Origin: Sciurus carolinensis
Taxonomy: Eukaryota > Chordata > Mammalia > Rodentia > Sciuridae
Reading direction: 5' to 3'
DNA: 64,000 bases
Assembly (NCBI RefSeq): GCF_902686445.1
Contig: NW_025920105.1
Location: 1,439,120 to 1,503,119, forward strand
Shown: piece after piece, positions 22,100-34,559 of the stretch
Layout: every line of letters begins with the position of its first letter
Position numbering within the stretch: position 1 is the first letter of the stretch
Notes under the pieces: model-generated
The model's database searches: none
Told to the model about the DNA's origin: nothing
What the model saw: only the letters and a program-made list of their open reading frames with translations
Made by a program: the position numbers and the translations under genes

Positions 22100-23312
22100 A
22101 CTTCATTTTGATTCATTGTACACAAATGGGTTACAACTTTTCATTTCTATGGTTGTACACAATGTATATTCACACCATTTATGTAATCATATAATCATAC
22201 ATATACATAGAGAAATACTGTTTCATTCTAGTATCTTTCAATCTGCCACCCCCTCTCACTCCATTTTTCTCCAAAGTTTCTTCATTCTTCTCTTCTCCCA
22301 CAAAACCCCTCCTCATTATATATCATCAGTCACTTATCAGAGAAAACAATTGACCGTCATCTTTTTGGGTTTGACCTATTTCACTTAGCATGATATTTTC
22401 CAACTTCATTCACTTACCAGCAAATGTCACAATTTTATTCTTCTTTATGGCTGTGTAACATTCCATTGTGTATATATACCACAGTTTCTTTATCCATTCA
22501 TCAATTGAAGGGCATCTTGTTTGGTTCCACAATCTACCTATTGTGAATTGAGCTGCTACAAACATTGATGTGGCTGCATCACTGTAGTCTGCTAATTTTA
22601 TGTATTTTGGATATAAACTGAAGAGTGGGAGAGATAGGTAAAATGGTGGGTTCATTCCAAGTTTTCTAAAGAATTCCCATACTGCTTTCCAGAGTGGCTG
22701 TACCAATTTGCAACTCCACCAGCAATGTACAAGTGTGCCTTTTTCCCCACATCCACACCAACACTTATTATTGCTTTTATTCTTGATATTTTCCATTCTA
22801 ATTGTAGTTAGATGAAATCTTAGGGTTGTTTTAATTTGCATGTCTCTAATTACTATGGATGATGAGCACTTTTTCATATATATGTTGATCACCTTTTTGT
22901 CTTCTTCTGTGAAGTGTCTGCTCAGTTTCTTAACCCATGTACTGCTTGAGTTCTTTGTATTTTTGATGTAAAATTTTAAATTCTTTATAAACTTTGGAGA
23001 TTAGTGCTCCATCTGAGGTGTGTGTGGAATAGATTTTCTCCCACTCTGTAGGCTCTCTTTTCACCTTATTGATTGTTTACTTTGTTGGAAAAAGTTTTTT
23101 TGGTTTAATCTTTCCCATTTAATGATTTTTGCTTCTATTTCTTGTGCTATGGGAATCTTGTTAAGGAAGTCTGGTCCTAACCAATGTGATGAAGATTTGG
23201 ACCTACTTTTTCTTCTATTTGGTGAAGGGTCTCAGGTCTAATTCCTTGATCCTTGATTCATTTTGAGTGAAATTTTGTACAGGGTGAGAGATAGGGGTTT
23301 AATTTCATATAC
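22100..23312 (-). mobile_element. LINE-1 3' end with ORF2 C-terminal remnant
   Basis: Reverse complement of an L1 3' end. A minus frame at 22410-22892 (160 codons) matches the ORF2 carboxy region also seen at 36640-37365, with the WNQ-R-CPS-DEWIKKLW-IYTMECY-AIK stretch. The 5' part up to 23312 is older L1 ORF2 sequence with stops. The insertion is absent from copy B, where the flanks join directly (ACCTGCTTTTATTTTAGG near 56845). Confidence 0.88.
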
Positions 23313-23363
23313 CTGCTTTCTTTTAGGTGAGGAATACAATTCCTTGCCTATATTTCTTCTCAG

Positions 23364-23430
23364 GTCCAAAAAACAAGAGAGACACTGCCCTTAGTGAAAG
23401 CAGGGAGCTTTGAGCAGAAAGCTTCCAGAG
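23364..23430 (+). other. 67-bp exon-like block, copy A
   Basis: A 67-bp block between a splice acceptor (TATTTCTTCTCAG) and donor (GAG|GTAGGT). The reverse-complement copy at 56736-56802 has the same length and both sites; a more diverged third copy at 61033-61099 keeps the length and acceptor but has lost the donor. No protein family recognised. Confidence 0.4.
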
Positions 23431-23639
23431 GTAGGTTTTCTCCCTCTGAATGCTGGCCATGGTCCATTCCATTCCTGATATCAGAAAGCAAGCAAAATAC
23501 AGTAATAATTATATATATGTACTCACACACACATACCCCCACCCACAGAAGTCCTGCTTTTTTGAATAAGTGTCACAAATCAAATTCTAAAATAATAAGA
23601 AAAATCATATGAGTCATGTCATATGCTGTAGTGGAGGTG

Positions 23640-23862
23640 TTTGGGTTTTTAAATTAGACACATTTTATTTTGTACTCTGGATTAAACCCAGGGCCACTTA
23701 ACCTTGAACCACATCCCCAGCACATTTTTTTTTTAATTTTTTTTTTTTTTTTTTTTAGTGACAGGTTCTTGCTAAGTTGCTGAGGCTGACTTTGACTTTG
23801 CAATTTGACTGACTCAACCTTACATGCTCCTGGGATTACAGGTGTGTGCCACCAAGCCTGGC
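23640..23862 (-). repeat. composite ID/B1-like SINE, shared by both duplication copies
   Basis: ID part (CTGGATTAAACCCAGGGCCA ... ACCACATCCCCAGC), T-rich linker, then B1-like part (TTGCTAAGTTGCTGAGGCTG, CTGGGATTACAGGTGTGTGC). The same SINE occupies the matching place in copy B, where a solo LTR has split it. Confidence 0.85.
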
Positions 23863-24230
23863 AACAAATTTCATCTTGACTCCAAGCCCACTTGCTTATT
23901 TAGAGACTTCCATCATAGGGAGAAAAATATCATGGACTGGCAATTATGTCTAAGGTCAAATTGTCAAATAAGGTTTTGCTCTTCAATCCTGAATTCTAAC
24001 TGGCCTGAAAAGTGGGTCATATGTCAGCAGTGGACTTCTGCAGTTCACTACCTGAAGTCCTATCTGACCACATATATGCCAGGATTCCAGCACATTCCCA
24101 GATTGTGTGGTACATTGTGGAGAGGGATGATCATCAGAATCACAACTCTATGTATTGTTTTTCTGCATGAGAAGCAATGTGGTCTATAGTCTATAGGTGT
24201 CTCAGATCTTCTTTCTTCATGAACTTGTTT

Positions 24231-24402
24231 TACTTTTTTGGTGGGATGGTGGTACTGTGCTTTGAACACAGAGACCTTTTACCACTTAGCAACATCCCTA
24301 GTACTTGGTATTTTTTATTTGAAACAGATGCTGAGCCTGGTCTTGAACTTGTGCCCAGTCTCACAAGTTTCTAGGATTACAGGAGTGTGTCACTCTAGCT
24401 GA
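24231..24402 (-). repeat. composite ID/B1-like SINE, diverged
   Basis: GTGGTACTGTGCTTTGAACAC, CACTTAGCAACATCCCTAG, then CTGAGCCTGGTCTTGAACTT and TAGGATTACAGGAGTGTG. Confidence 0.72.
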
Positions 24403-24652
24403 ATCTTCCTGAATGTTCTAAATGTATGGGAAGCAAAATGTGAAATCCAGAACCCTGTCTCCCAGCCTAAGTCTTCATATATATATGTCAATAAAATCCT
24501 AAAATTTCAACTCCCTGTCCATATTCCCAATTACAACTTTTCCTCTCCTCAGTATTATTAATTATTTCCCCCTATTACATTTCAAATGAGCAAAGTATTT
24601 TTAATTTTTTTTAAAACAAGTACTGGATAGAACTTTCTAAAGAACTTGTTTT

Positions 24653-24870
24653 CTGGTTGGGTGCAATGGCTCATGCCTATAATCCCAGAGACTCAGTTGG
24701 CTAAGGCATGAAGATTGCAATTAAAGGTCAACATCAGAAATTTAGGTTAAGCATAGGCAACTTAGAAAGACCTGTTTCAAAATTTCAAAACATGGGCTGG
24801 GTATGCAGCTCAGATTTAATATGCCCCTGTGACAAATACCCAGTATCATAGAAAAATCAAAAGCAAAGGC
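24653..24870 (+). repeat. composite B1/ID-like SINE
   Basis: GGGTGCAATGGCTCATGCCT and AATCCCAGAGACTCAGTTGG (B1 part), CAACTTAGAAAGACCTGTTTC, then GGGCTGGGTATGCAGCTCAG (ID part). Confidence 0.82.
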
Positions 24871-24879
24871 TTTTGTTGT

Positions 24880-26540
24880 TTTTGCTAATTATGAGCATTT
24901 CTTATTATAGAAATTAGAGAAAAATCACTTGACCATTGCAAAAATATGTGCTTGTACTACCCTTTTGTCTCTCCAACACCAGAAAACTTGTCACAATGTC
25001 TTTGTGTTGAGAAGCCCCCTGGTGGAATTTATGTCAGAAGACTCTCCTTCCCTCCTTCTGGTAATTTCCTGATGATGTGATTCAGAACTAATACAAGGAT
25101 CCCACAGCTGGCACTTCTAATGTCTCTTGAGTATCTAGTGAATATCAAGTCTAGTGAATATCAGTACTTGGGTCTTATCTTGTTAGAGAGCACACTAAAT
25201 TTAGGGACTCTAGTTTTTCAGGGAAGTAGTCGAGTGCCCTAAAGCTGGGAGATATCTCCTGGAGTGCCCTTCATCAAGAAGTCACTTCAGTTGTTCTCTG
25301 ACCTTGGCTACTGTGAATACTGCTCCAATGAAGATGAGAATGCAACCATTTATTTAACATACTGATGTCACATACTTTGAAAATGCACCCTGAATGATTA
25401 TTGTGTTAATTTTTAAAGAACTTTCAACTTTCAAGACTTTTTACAAATTAGTTCTACTGAAATCATATTCTAGTACAGTTTGGAAATGTTTATTTTGTCC
25501 ATGTCCATATAATTGGGGTACTAGCTCTTCTTTCATTTTCTGATACCAGTTGTTCCAACAGCTGCACTCAGACTGCAGAAGTTCTCATAGTTGAGTGCTG
25601 TTCTAAATTTATGTTGAAAGTTTGTTAGAAACCAAGCTGCCTTATGCTCATTGAAAGGCAATGCAAACTTATTTTAGAAATAAACAGGAATCTGTATGTT
25701 TAACCCTTTTTCTTCACTCCTGGTGGGAATTGCAGCCCATGAAAATTCTTGCATACCAATGTGGAGCCACATCTTTGTGATATAGAGAGATAAGCACATG
25801 TGCACTTATTCCTCCCAAATCCTGAAAGATTAGTATGTAATCCATTGAATGAAAAAAGTTAGATTTTGGACAAATTCCTTACAGAAAAAAATTGGTTAGC
25901 CCTGGAGTTATCACTGAGGTGAGGTGAGCTGAGGAAGAGGGCTCATGGAGTATTTCACTACCACTTGTGCTGCAGTCATGGACTGTATTTCCCTTGTTAA
26001 TTCTTTGGTGCTGGATAGACAGAAGCTCAACTGTTAGCAACAGCATTTTGCAGATTATGCTGGGAAATACCTTTTAGAAAAAATTAGGACCCTTGAGATT
26101 TAACACCTATTCTTCCCTCGTCCCATGGAGTAAAGCCCATGGATCTTGCATTTTAGAGAAACACTCCTTTTCTCTCATCTTGACACTCATGTATATCTAG
26201 TCGTTTTTTCTATGTGCACCAGTTAAATTAAAATTCAAAGTACAGATAATTTAGAGTTAAATGTGCTATATTTTTGACTGAAATGGTCTTTCTCTACTCA
26301 GGGTGACAGTGGATTAAGTTATATAAGGATCATTGCTCAAGGAATGCGAATTCCCTAGGATATCCCAAATTTTCCTAATTTTCTGATGGCATTTTTTTTT
26401 GTTTTATATGCCTCTAATCAATTTGTAATTTAAGAGGTATTCAGAACATTATAGATTTATTTGGTGTATTCATGAGTGGATCGAGTGTTAGGAGGTTTAT
26501 ATATTGGTATATTTTTATAACCATCCCTCTTAATATCTGC
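24880..26540. other. intergenic, no gene recognised
   Basis: Nothing coding. A CTCF-like motif at 25012-25028 is listed separately. A direct repeat of about 18 bp (AGTGAATATCA) occurs at 25138-25162. Confidence 0.55.
25012..25028 (-). promoter_or_regulatory. CTCF-like motif
   Basis: Plus strand AAGCCCCCTGGTGGAAT; the reverse complement contains CCACCAGGGGGC, close to the CTCF consensus. Motif match only. Confidence 0.5.
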
Positions 26541-26622
26541 TTTCTGGTGGGTGGTGCTGAGGTATAATCCCGGTGTCACACACATCTGGCATATGATTGC
26601 AACCAGTGGTCCATAGTTCTAG
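26541..26622 (-). repeat. ID SINE, diverged
   Basis: GGTGGTGCTGAGGTATAATCC ... TTGCAACCAGTGGTCCATAG, a decayed reverse-complement ID. Confidence 0.55.
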
Positions 26623-26629
26623 TTCTAAT

Positions 26630-27765
26630 ATCTACCTTTAAGTTGAGTTTTGTTACTCATTCACAATAATTTTCTTGATATGATTGGATTTATATAGGCC
26701 CCTATATTGCACTTAATAAAAACAATATTTACATACATATGGATTTGCCTATGTAATTTTCTCTACTGTGATTTCTTCATCTTTATATTATCACAATATT
26801 ATAATTTTATAACACATAATAGAGTCAGGTAATGATACCTGGTACTTTTGCTTTTATATTTCAGAGAGTTCTTGGCTAATTATATATATGTATAACCTTC
26901 CAGGAGAATTTTAGATGTTTTCACTTTTTTTCCTTCTTTAATTTTTTTGTGATATTATTATAGATCGACTTGGGTAAAATAGTCATGCTTATAATGATAG
27001 TTTTATCATCTATACTTAGGATGTGCATTTGGTTCTTTGATATACTTGCATGTATTTTTATTTTCTCAAATTCTGCTTTATTAAATATGCTTACATATGA
27101 AATACAAATTCATGTGACATCTTTATCAAATATGTTTTTTAGTATTTGTCAAACTGCATATAACAAAAAGTTTCCTGGCTTCTAGAATCTTTATTTTCCA
27201 CAATTTATTTTTGTTTTACTTCCTAAAAGTACATCCCTTTTCACCATGCCCCTGGGTTTCAACTCTGGAGGAATATATGGTTATATCCTCATGTGTCCAG
27301 TGGTTGTAATTTCAGTCTCTGTGTCTGGTGGTGGTGTATCGTGTATGTTTGAATAAAAAAAATAAAGTTTCTGCACATGGATAATAAGATAATAAGAGCT
27401 TAAAATATATCTTCCCTTTATGAGAATGCCTTATTCCACATGTTCATCAATACTATTTAATTTTGTGTACAAAACTTGATTTTATTTTACATTACCTAAT
27501 CTCTAAAGATGTTTGGTTTTTCATGGTTATGGAACACTTAGGTATCTCTATTCAAAGTTACTTTTCAAGTCTTTTGCCTACTTTTATTTTGTAGTCTGTA
27601 GTTTTCTTTCTTTTTATAAGGTTTTGATTATATATGAAGCAATTAGGTCATTTGTCCTTGCACCATTGCATGGAATCACTTGATGAACAGAATAGTTTAT
27701 AAATTTAAAAGTATTATTTTGCACAATTTTAAAATTTTAAAATTTTTTGTTGTTTATTTTCCCTT
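26630..27765. other. AT-rich intergenic
   Basis: No gene or named repeat seen; long A/T runs make short chance frames. Confidence 0.55.
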
Positions 27766-27947
27766 TTGTGATATTGGGGATTGAAACTTGTATACTCTTA
27801 CTGACCTATATCTTATGCTCCTTTTTCAATTTTGTTTTCAGACACACTGCTCAGTTTCTTGTGTTTGCCATAGATTTGTGAGCCTCGTGCCTTAGCCTCT
27901 AAAGTACTGGATATTTCAGGTGTGCACTGCCATATGCATCCTGTCCC
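27766..27947 (-). repeat. composite SINE, old
   Basis: GTGATATTGGGGATTGAAAC, then CTCAGTTTCTTGTGTTTGCC, CCTTAGCCTCTAAAGTACTG and CAGGTGTGCACTGCC: diverged ID plus B1-like part. Confidence 0.65.
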
Positions 27948-28571
27948 ACTCTTTTTATGTCTACATTAGGATGCTTTATCTTATCTTTTATATTTTGCTA
28001 TTATTTATTCATAATTCTTATATTTATATTTAGTATGTGAAAATGGGTTATGTGGTATGAGTGAAGGATAAAAAAGCATTTTTATTATCAAGCAAGTATC
28101 CCAGTATTCTAGCATCTTTCTTTGGAAAGAATGCCATTTTTCCTCTTCCCTGCACTACAAACTGTGTGATTTAAAACTGTCTAAATAGCAAGAGACATAT
28201 TAAGAGTTTTCTCTTGAGATCCACCATGGATTCAATTTATTATGAGTTCTGCACTGACTGTTTTCACTTTATAACATCAGTCTTTTGTGGCATCATGGTT
28301 TTGGTCAGTGGTAGGCTTCATGTACAACAATGGAATGTATGTATCAAATAGCCTCGCAATGTAGTAATCTGTACTGTCTAGATTCTTGTCATTACACTCA
28401 GATACTGGAAAATAGCAGAATCATCTTAAAATATATTTTCCACAATATATTAACTTCAAGTGAGACATCATTATATATATGCATATATATGCAATTACAT
28501 AGTATATAATTGATATAGTTTTTACTTGTCAAATTTTTTAATTTACCAGAGATTTTTCAATTTCATTTGCT
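27948..28571. other. AT-rich intergenic
   Basis: No gene seen. A TA-rich palindromic stretch (ATATATATGCATATATATGC) lies at about 28473-28492. Confidence 0.55.
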
Positions 28572-28574
28572 CTC

Positions 28575-28607
<33 letters not shown>

Positions 28608-28790
28608 AGTACTGTTGATTGAACCCAGAGCACATAACCACTGAACCACATCCCCACCCTGTTTTACATTTAAGTTAGAGACAGGGATTCAGTGAGTTTC
28701 AAACTGACTCACTAAGCTGCTGAAGTTGGCTTTGAACTCTTGATCCTTCTGGTTAAGCCTCCTGAGTCACATGAATTAAATAAATTAAAA
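28572..28790 (-). repeat. composite ID/B1-like SINE with (TTTTC)n
   Basis: (CTTTT)n run, then AGTACTGTTGATTGAACCCA ... GAACCACATCCCCACCCTG, and a B1-like part (GAAGTTGGCTTTGAACTCTTG). The pentamer run derives from the SINE A-tail. Confidence 0.82.
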
Positions 28791-28799
28791 ATAGAATGT

Positions 28800-29562
28800 T
28801 CTCAAATGTCCTTTTAAATCCCTCCTTTCACTCTTCTTCACAGTCATTCATGTAATAAATTTGATTTTATTGAGCACAGCAAGAACAGGCAAACATTAAA
28901 ATTATAGAGATCCTTGAGTTACCACAAAGGAAACATATCATGTGCTATAGCTTACACCAAGAAATAAAACATTAATGATGTCCTGACCACCCATTCATGC
29001 CCTCTTCCTCTTAGTACCCCTTCATAATACACAATGGTAAGTTCTCTTTTTCTTTTCTATATAGTATTATTTCTCCTTTTTAAAAAACAAAACAAGCAAA
29101 AAGTGAAACAGAAGAATTACTCCCTCTTTACTCACTAATGTAAAATTGAAGGAGAAAGTGGAAGCTGTGGTCTTGTTTCCAACCCTGACCCCACCTGCGT
29201 GTCCTGCTTTGTGACAGGAGAGGATGTGAGTTAAATATAAAGATGAAGAAGGAAAAGGCTGGAGCAGGATGCACTGCTGGGGACTGCTAAGAGAGGCCAC
29301 CAGAGTATAAGTGGCATGAGGGAGCAAGAGAGCAAAGAAGGGGAGAAGTGAAACTGTTGACCAGTGGGAAGCTCATGGAGCAGGCCAGATGGTGTAACAA
29401 TGGCAGAGTGAGTGGGGACTGTCAGCATCTAGACAGGTGAAAATGAGAAGGTTGGAGTTAAAAGAGTGGCATCTATTTTACAGGTAAAATGTCCACAACC
29501 TAGTTTTTTTTACACTCTCACTTTCCAAGGGGCATCCTATCCCAAACCCATTGGAAGGGTTC
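28800..29562. other. intergenic, no gene recognised
   Basis: No gene supported. Frames on the minus strand near 29067-29428 overlap and have no family resemblance. Confidence 0.5.
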
Positions 29563-29811
29563 TTATGCTTTCACCCCACTTTCTGATTTATGCCAATTGG
29601 GATTCACTCTATCTTCTTTCTCCTCTTCTTTCTTGTCTTCTGCATATTGTTTATTCTCCTCCTCATCCTCAGCAGGTTCTTTTCCTCCTCAACCCCCTTC
29701 TTGGCCTCTTTTTTATTTTGCTCTTTCCATTTTGCTTTTTCCTTCATATTCTTCTTATCCTTCAGGTCCTTGGTGCTAAATAAATTACTGTCTTATGCTT
29801 TTCTCTGAGAT
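29563..29811 (-). pseudogene. PTMS: parathymosin processed pseudogene
   Basis: On the minus strand the sequence follows the PTMS coding region from start to stop. The initiator has become ATC (29809-29811), then TCAGAGAAAAGC, then a match to the AAGGACCTGAAGGA-AAGAAG segment (KDLK-KK), the EKA-KER-KE stretch and Glu-rich repeats with AEDEEE. It ends AATCCCAATTGGCATAAATC and CAGAAAGTGGGG before TAA (29563-29565), which matches the DPK-QKTENG end of the family. About 60 nt are missing compared with the usual 102-codon gene, several frameshifts are present, and no introns are seen, so it is a dead retrocopy. The functional protein is an acidic nuclear, chromatin-associated polypeptide related to prothymosin. 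Confidence 0.75.
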
Positions 29812-29829
29812 GGTGCTGGGGTTCTGTTT

Positions 29830-31779
29830 GAACCTACATGTAAACTGGGTTCCATCATCCAGATTGAAGGAACCTAACTTGCACAGTGTGGTGGCAGCTG
29901 GAGGAAACTTTCCCAGTGGTAAAGGCAGCAATGTTGGGGGCATTCTCATGAATGATTTTCCCACTTCTTTTCTTTCTAAAGGTAGAATTAATGGTTCACA
30001 GTGTATGCCTGAGTAGATAGCACCACCCCATTTTCAAAAGTTGCTTTACTTTTTTTATCTTGCCACAACAGGTCTGACAATTCCAATCACTTAACATCTC
30101 TGTGACCATTAGAATTTTTGTATGTGTGTGATTGCTTTTTTCTTTCCTGATGAGTGTACAGTAGTGTTTTAGCTTGAATTTTAGCTTTCTTAAATATTAT
30201 TGATTTATACTCATATTCATTTTTTGTCATTTTAATGTTTCCTTCTTTGTGAAACATTTTAAAATTTCTCATCTGTGTTGAGGTATATTTTTCTCCAAAG
30301 AAATGGTTGAGAGTGGATTTCTTAGCCTTTTGTGATATATCACAAGTGGAAATCACATCCCAAAGGAAGAAGAAACCTCCTTTCATTATATGGTCAAGCT
30401 GAGAATTTCAAGGACTGTACCTTGTTTATCATCTCTATATAGTCTTATCACCTTTTATGTGTCAGACAGGTGTAGGACAGGGAGTGTCATGAGGCTATTT
30501 TAACTTCTCAATGGCAGTTTGGAATTCTAGTGCACAAGTCAAATATTTTATTTGTTCATTTTAAGGACTCATACAGAAGTTTACATACTAATCCAAAATT
30601 AGGGACCAGTGTCTGACTCTTTAAGTTAGATATTTTATGGCTTTGACCAGAAGTAGTTACAAGTGTAATTTCAGAGAAGGAAAGGTTTATTATGGGGCTC
30701 ACTGTTTCAGAAGTCTCAGTGCAGAGATGCTTGATTCCATTCCTTAGTAACTGGGATGAGACAGAACACCATGGCAAGAAAATGTGGTGAAGAAAAGTAT
30801 CTGGGAAGATGGTGCCAGGGACTCTTCTCCTCCTGCCATACTCTCCTAACCTAGAATTAGGATTCCATCCCTATCAGAGGCTTAATGCACTGAATAGACA
30901 AGACTCTCATAACCTAATCATTTAATATTTGAACCTTCTTGCTTTGTCTAATGTATGAGATTTTGGGGGACAACTAATATCTAAATCATAACACTGACAT
31001 TTACAGGAACCCATGTAACTGTCTTTGGTTTCTGATTTCTATAAGGCTGAAAATAGACTTATAGAAGTCAGGATATGACTTCTTTAAATCTGATATCAAA
31101 ATTCAGGTCCATTGGATAATCTGGAATCCCAGATAGGTGACTTGTTTAAAAACTCAGCCATTTTAGTGGACATTTTATATCTGCATGATGTGAGGTGTTT
31201 CACAGAAGCAATACAGTATCTAAAAATCTGAGTTCATAGTTGGACTTGGTTATAAGTAGATCATCTTCAGATTGTGAAAGGATTTCTTGATACAGTCATG
31301 ATCCTCAGCTAGGAATTTTGATAGACTTGTATTTAAAAAATTACAAAAAATAAATCCCTATGTAAGAAAACCCAGTAGTACTGGATTGTTACTCATCTCT
31401 TCAAATTGGTACTTTTAAGCAGCCATTGTTACCTGGCATTACCTTTAGTAAAGGATATGGATTTGGTATTATTGGATGATTATCTGAAACTGTTACTTTA
31501 AACTCTCAGATCTTGCACAAATTAGTATGCATCAGTGGGTTTTTTGAAAAAAAAAGTATTTAAACAGAAGAATTGGGTTATTGCAGGGTGTTTGGCAAAT
31601 ACAATCAAATCTATCTTTTAAGAATTTGACCACAAGAGACTTCATCCCTATTAATACTTCACTCTTAAGGGGGTATTGTTTCTTCTTGGGTGAATGCCAC
31701 ATTCTTAAACAAAATATTGTTTGAGATAATATTGATCATCCTTCTCAGGGTCCCTTTGACCATTATAGCCTTATTTATT
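29830..31779. other. intergenic with one ancient repeat
   Basis: No gene supported. From about 30650 to 30985 the order GGTTTATTATGGGGCTCA, CAGAACACCATGGCAAG, GATTTTGGGGGACAACTAAT, AAATCATAAC follows an old mammalian interspersed repeat that I do not name. The rest is AT-rich. Confidence 0.5.
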
Positions 31780-31977
31780 TATTTATTTTTACCATGGATG
31801 GTACCCACGGATACATATCCTTGGGACTTTTTATTCTTGTTTCTTATTTTGAGTCAGGATCTCACTAAGTTGCTTAGGGCCTTGCTATGTTGCCCAGAGT
31901 GGTATTGAAATTACAATCCTCTTGACACCTCCTCCCAAACAACTGGGATCAGTGATATGTGCCACTGTGCCTGACTC
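31780..31977 (-). repeat. composite ID/B1-like SINE, diverged
   Basis: ATGGATGGTACCCACGGATA, TTGAGTCAGGATCTCACTAAG, TTGCTATGTTGCCCAGAGTG and GTGATATGTGCCACTGTGCC. Confidence 0.72.
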
Positions 31978-31979
31978 AG

Positions 31980-34559
31980 TCATTTTTTAAAAGAACTTCT
32001 CTATCTCAATTTGATTTATGTTTTAAAAAATCAAATATTTTTATTTTTTCATACATGAAAAATTAATTTTAGTGTAAAAAAGTTTATATTATTATAAATG
32101 TACACATAAAATACAAGTATCACTTGATCCAAATGACTTTGCTGTATTCTTAACATGTTTCCATTGCTCTTCTCATTTATAATAACTGCCCTGCTCTGAT
32201 AATTGTTTTAACATTCAAACTCTTTTTTTTCTTTAAATCTGTATTCCAGATCAAATAAAATTTGGTAAAAATGGAGTTCCACTATTTAATGGACACTTCA
32301 TAAAATATCATAAGAATGAATATTATCACTGCTATCACATTTTTGGTTTAATGAATTAAGATATAAAAAACTCATAGAGTGATGTATACACATTTGAAAT
32401 AATCAAAAAAGATTATTATCAAGGCAGGAAAAATGGTGTATTAGAGTGAGGTAGCATATCTCCTAGGTCAGTTACTCAGAACTCAAATAGTGGAAATAGT
32501 ATTTCTCTCTGAGTCTCTGAGTGAAAACTCCTGAGACTGGAGGGCCAATGTGCTCTTGCTGAAACAGATTGTTCAATTCATTAAATTGATCTAAAAAAAT
32601 TTACATGAGTTTACCAATCATCAGTGGAGAGCCAAACTAGGAGTTATCTTGAGAGTACACTACAGCTGTGAAAATGAGTAGTGGAAACCCAGATCTGATA
32701 GATGATGGCTAGGCATGCATAAACCTCTCTGAGCCTAGAAAAGACTTAATTGAGCTTCACAAATCCAACAAAAATAAAAAAAAGAGAGAATTTTTTCCTT
32801 GGTAAGCTCCAGTTGGAGAGGAAAGGGAGAACCCAACTCTCTCCAATGCAGTGAGTCCTGTGGCTCAAAGGAGCTCATAATAGCAGCTACAATGGATCAG
32901 AAATTTGATAGGGTGAATTCAGGGCACTTGGTTCTCTGATTGACTGCCTGACTGGTCCTTGGCACTTCCAAGATCAGAGCAACCACTTTTCCCTTGCATC
33001 CACCTAGTTTGACACCTGCTGAGTCACTGACACCCACCCATTTTAGGGTTCTCCCTGTTCCTGGTATTGCCAGTTTTTGACATACAAGTGACCCTGGCCT
33101 TCCCTACCTGACTGCCCCTGGGCTTCCTATCTGTCTGGACCCCTGGACCCCTGGGACACAGTCTACCAACCCCTTCAGCCTCACACCCTGCCAACTGCTT
33201 GATTTACTAGGCCTGCAATTTCATTACTTGGCCCATAGTTCAGCCTGCCAGACTGCAATGTCCCTGCCAGGCCAAGCTGACCCAGGCACCCACATTGCTA
33301 TCTGGCCCACAGGCTGTCCCAACCAGCCCACCATTTCACCACCTGACCTGCCCAGTCCATCACAGATTGACATCTGTGAGACTTTAGAAGAATATTGATT
33401 CAACAATGTCAGCAACTCACAACAAAATAAAGCATCAAGAACCTCAATAAAACTAAGTCCTTGCAACTAGGAATTCCACCTATGGGAACTTCTCTCACAA
33501 AACCCAATTGGGAGCATACACCGGTAATGGATGGACAGTTCTTCCTATTCCACCCCTTACAAATCTCACAAGAAGGGAAGTTTAGAAATCTTAGAACTCA
33601 ACTGGCAAATTGGTAAGCAACACACTAAAAAGGAAGGACTCAACAGTCCAGGCCCATATGCCCACATTCAGTTCACACCTCAAGAAAAAACAATCAGTTG
33701 GGGACAGACAGCAAACACAGATGCTCAGTATTTGTCCAACATAGTCAAAACAACTCCACAATTTTATAACTTTTCATCCAGATTGCTCATGTTTTTTTTT
33801 AGTTATGTTTTGTTTTGATTTGGTGTTTTGTTTTACTTGAATTTGTACTGATTTGTTCAAGAACACCTATACATATAAAGATATGTTTCTTCCTAATTTC
33901 TAGCCTTTTTGTTCAAGATATTTATTTTTCATGGTCAGTTTTTTGAGGGTCAAGTTTTTGAATAGCATAGATTCATTTTGTTTTGTCTTATTTTTGCCAC
34001 CACTGAAATCTCTATTTCCATTTCTTCCCCTCCCTTTTCTATTGTGACAACCAAATTCTATCCTCAAATTTCCTTTTTATTCTTGCTTCTATTTTTCTCC
34101 CTCTTCCTTATTAACAACACATCCTGTTACCACTGCATCTGTCCTATTTACCCTTTAAAATTGTAAACATTTTCTAACTTGCTATCTCTTCTTTCCTCAC
34201 ACTGAATTCTATCCTTAACATCTCTTAATGCTATTTGATGTATATAATGTCTTCCCCTACCACCAATGACAGAGCAGTAATTAATATGGGAGAAGTCATA
34301 GACAACACCTATTGTTTGACTTTGTGCCAGACATAATTTATGATTACTTACTTTTTACTGATGGAAATCGCTGATCTTTCCATTTCCGCATATTATACCA
34401 AGTAACACTGTAGATGTCAAAATAGAAACTAAGTACCTTATCTACTGCTATATATTTTTGGCATAGATTTTTGCGTATCATTGGTCTCTGTCCCCAAACT
34501 GTGAAGTGTTTACAGCATAGAGGCACTATATAAATTCATATGTTAGAAATGCTACTTCT
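31980..34559 (+). repeat. probable 5' part of an old LINE-1
   Basis: Between about 32860 and 33480 there is an unusually C-rich plus strand with repeated CTGCC/CCTGG phrases, followed by AATAAAGCATCAAGAACCTC and AATTCCACCTATGGGAAC. This order (C-rich leader, then A-rich sequence) and its position just before the L1 at 34560 fit an L1 5'UTR. The remainder (31980-32860 and 33830-34560) shows nothing recognisable. Confidence 0.4.

Larger units (their letters stand above)
14420..24015 (+). other. inverted duplication, copy A
   Basis: This segment is related to the reverse complement of 55215-58760. Matching landmarks, A then B: 14590-14700 with 58430-58600; 14740-14985 with 58170-58430; 19687-19800 with 58050-58170; 20000-20500 with 57420-57920; 20636-20960 with 56940-57253; 23312-23635 with 56505-56850; 23640-23862 with the split SINE in B; 23863-24015 with 55215-55365. 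Copy A has grown from about 2.6 kb to 9.6 kb by insertion of a retrovirus, a SINE and a SINE/L1 cluster. By eye the identity is roughly 75-80 percent, so the duplication is old. Confidence 0.8.

Noticed and set aside
22410..22892. 160-codon minus frame as a host gene
   Set aside because: It is the C-terminal part of LINE-1 ORF2, matching 36640-37365.
29466..29808. Leu/Phe-rich plus-strand frames suggesting a membrane protein
   Set aside because: They are the antisense of the Glu/Lys-rich parathymosin pseudogene.
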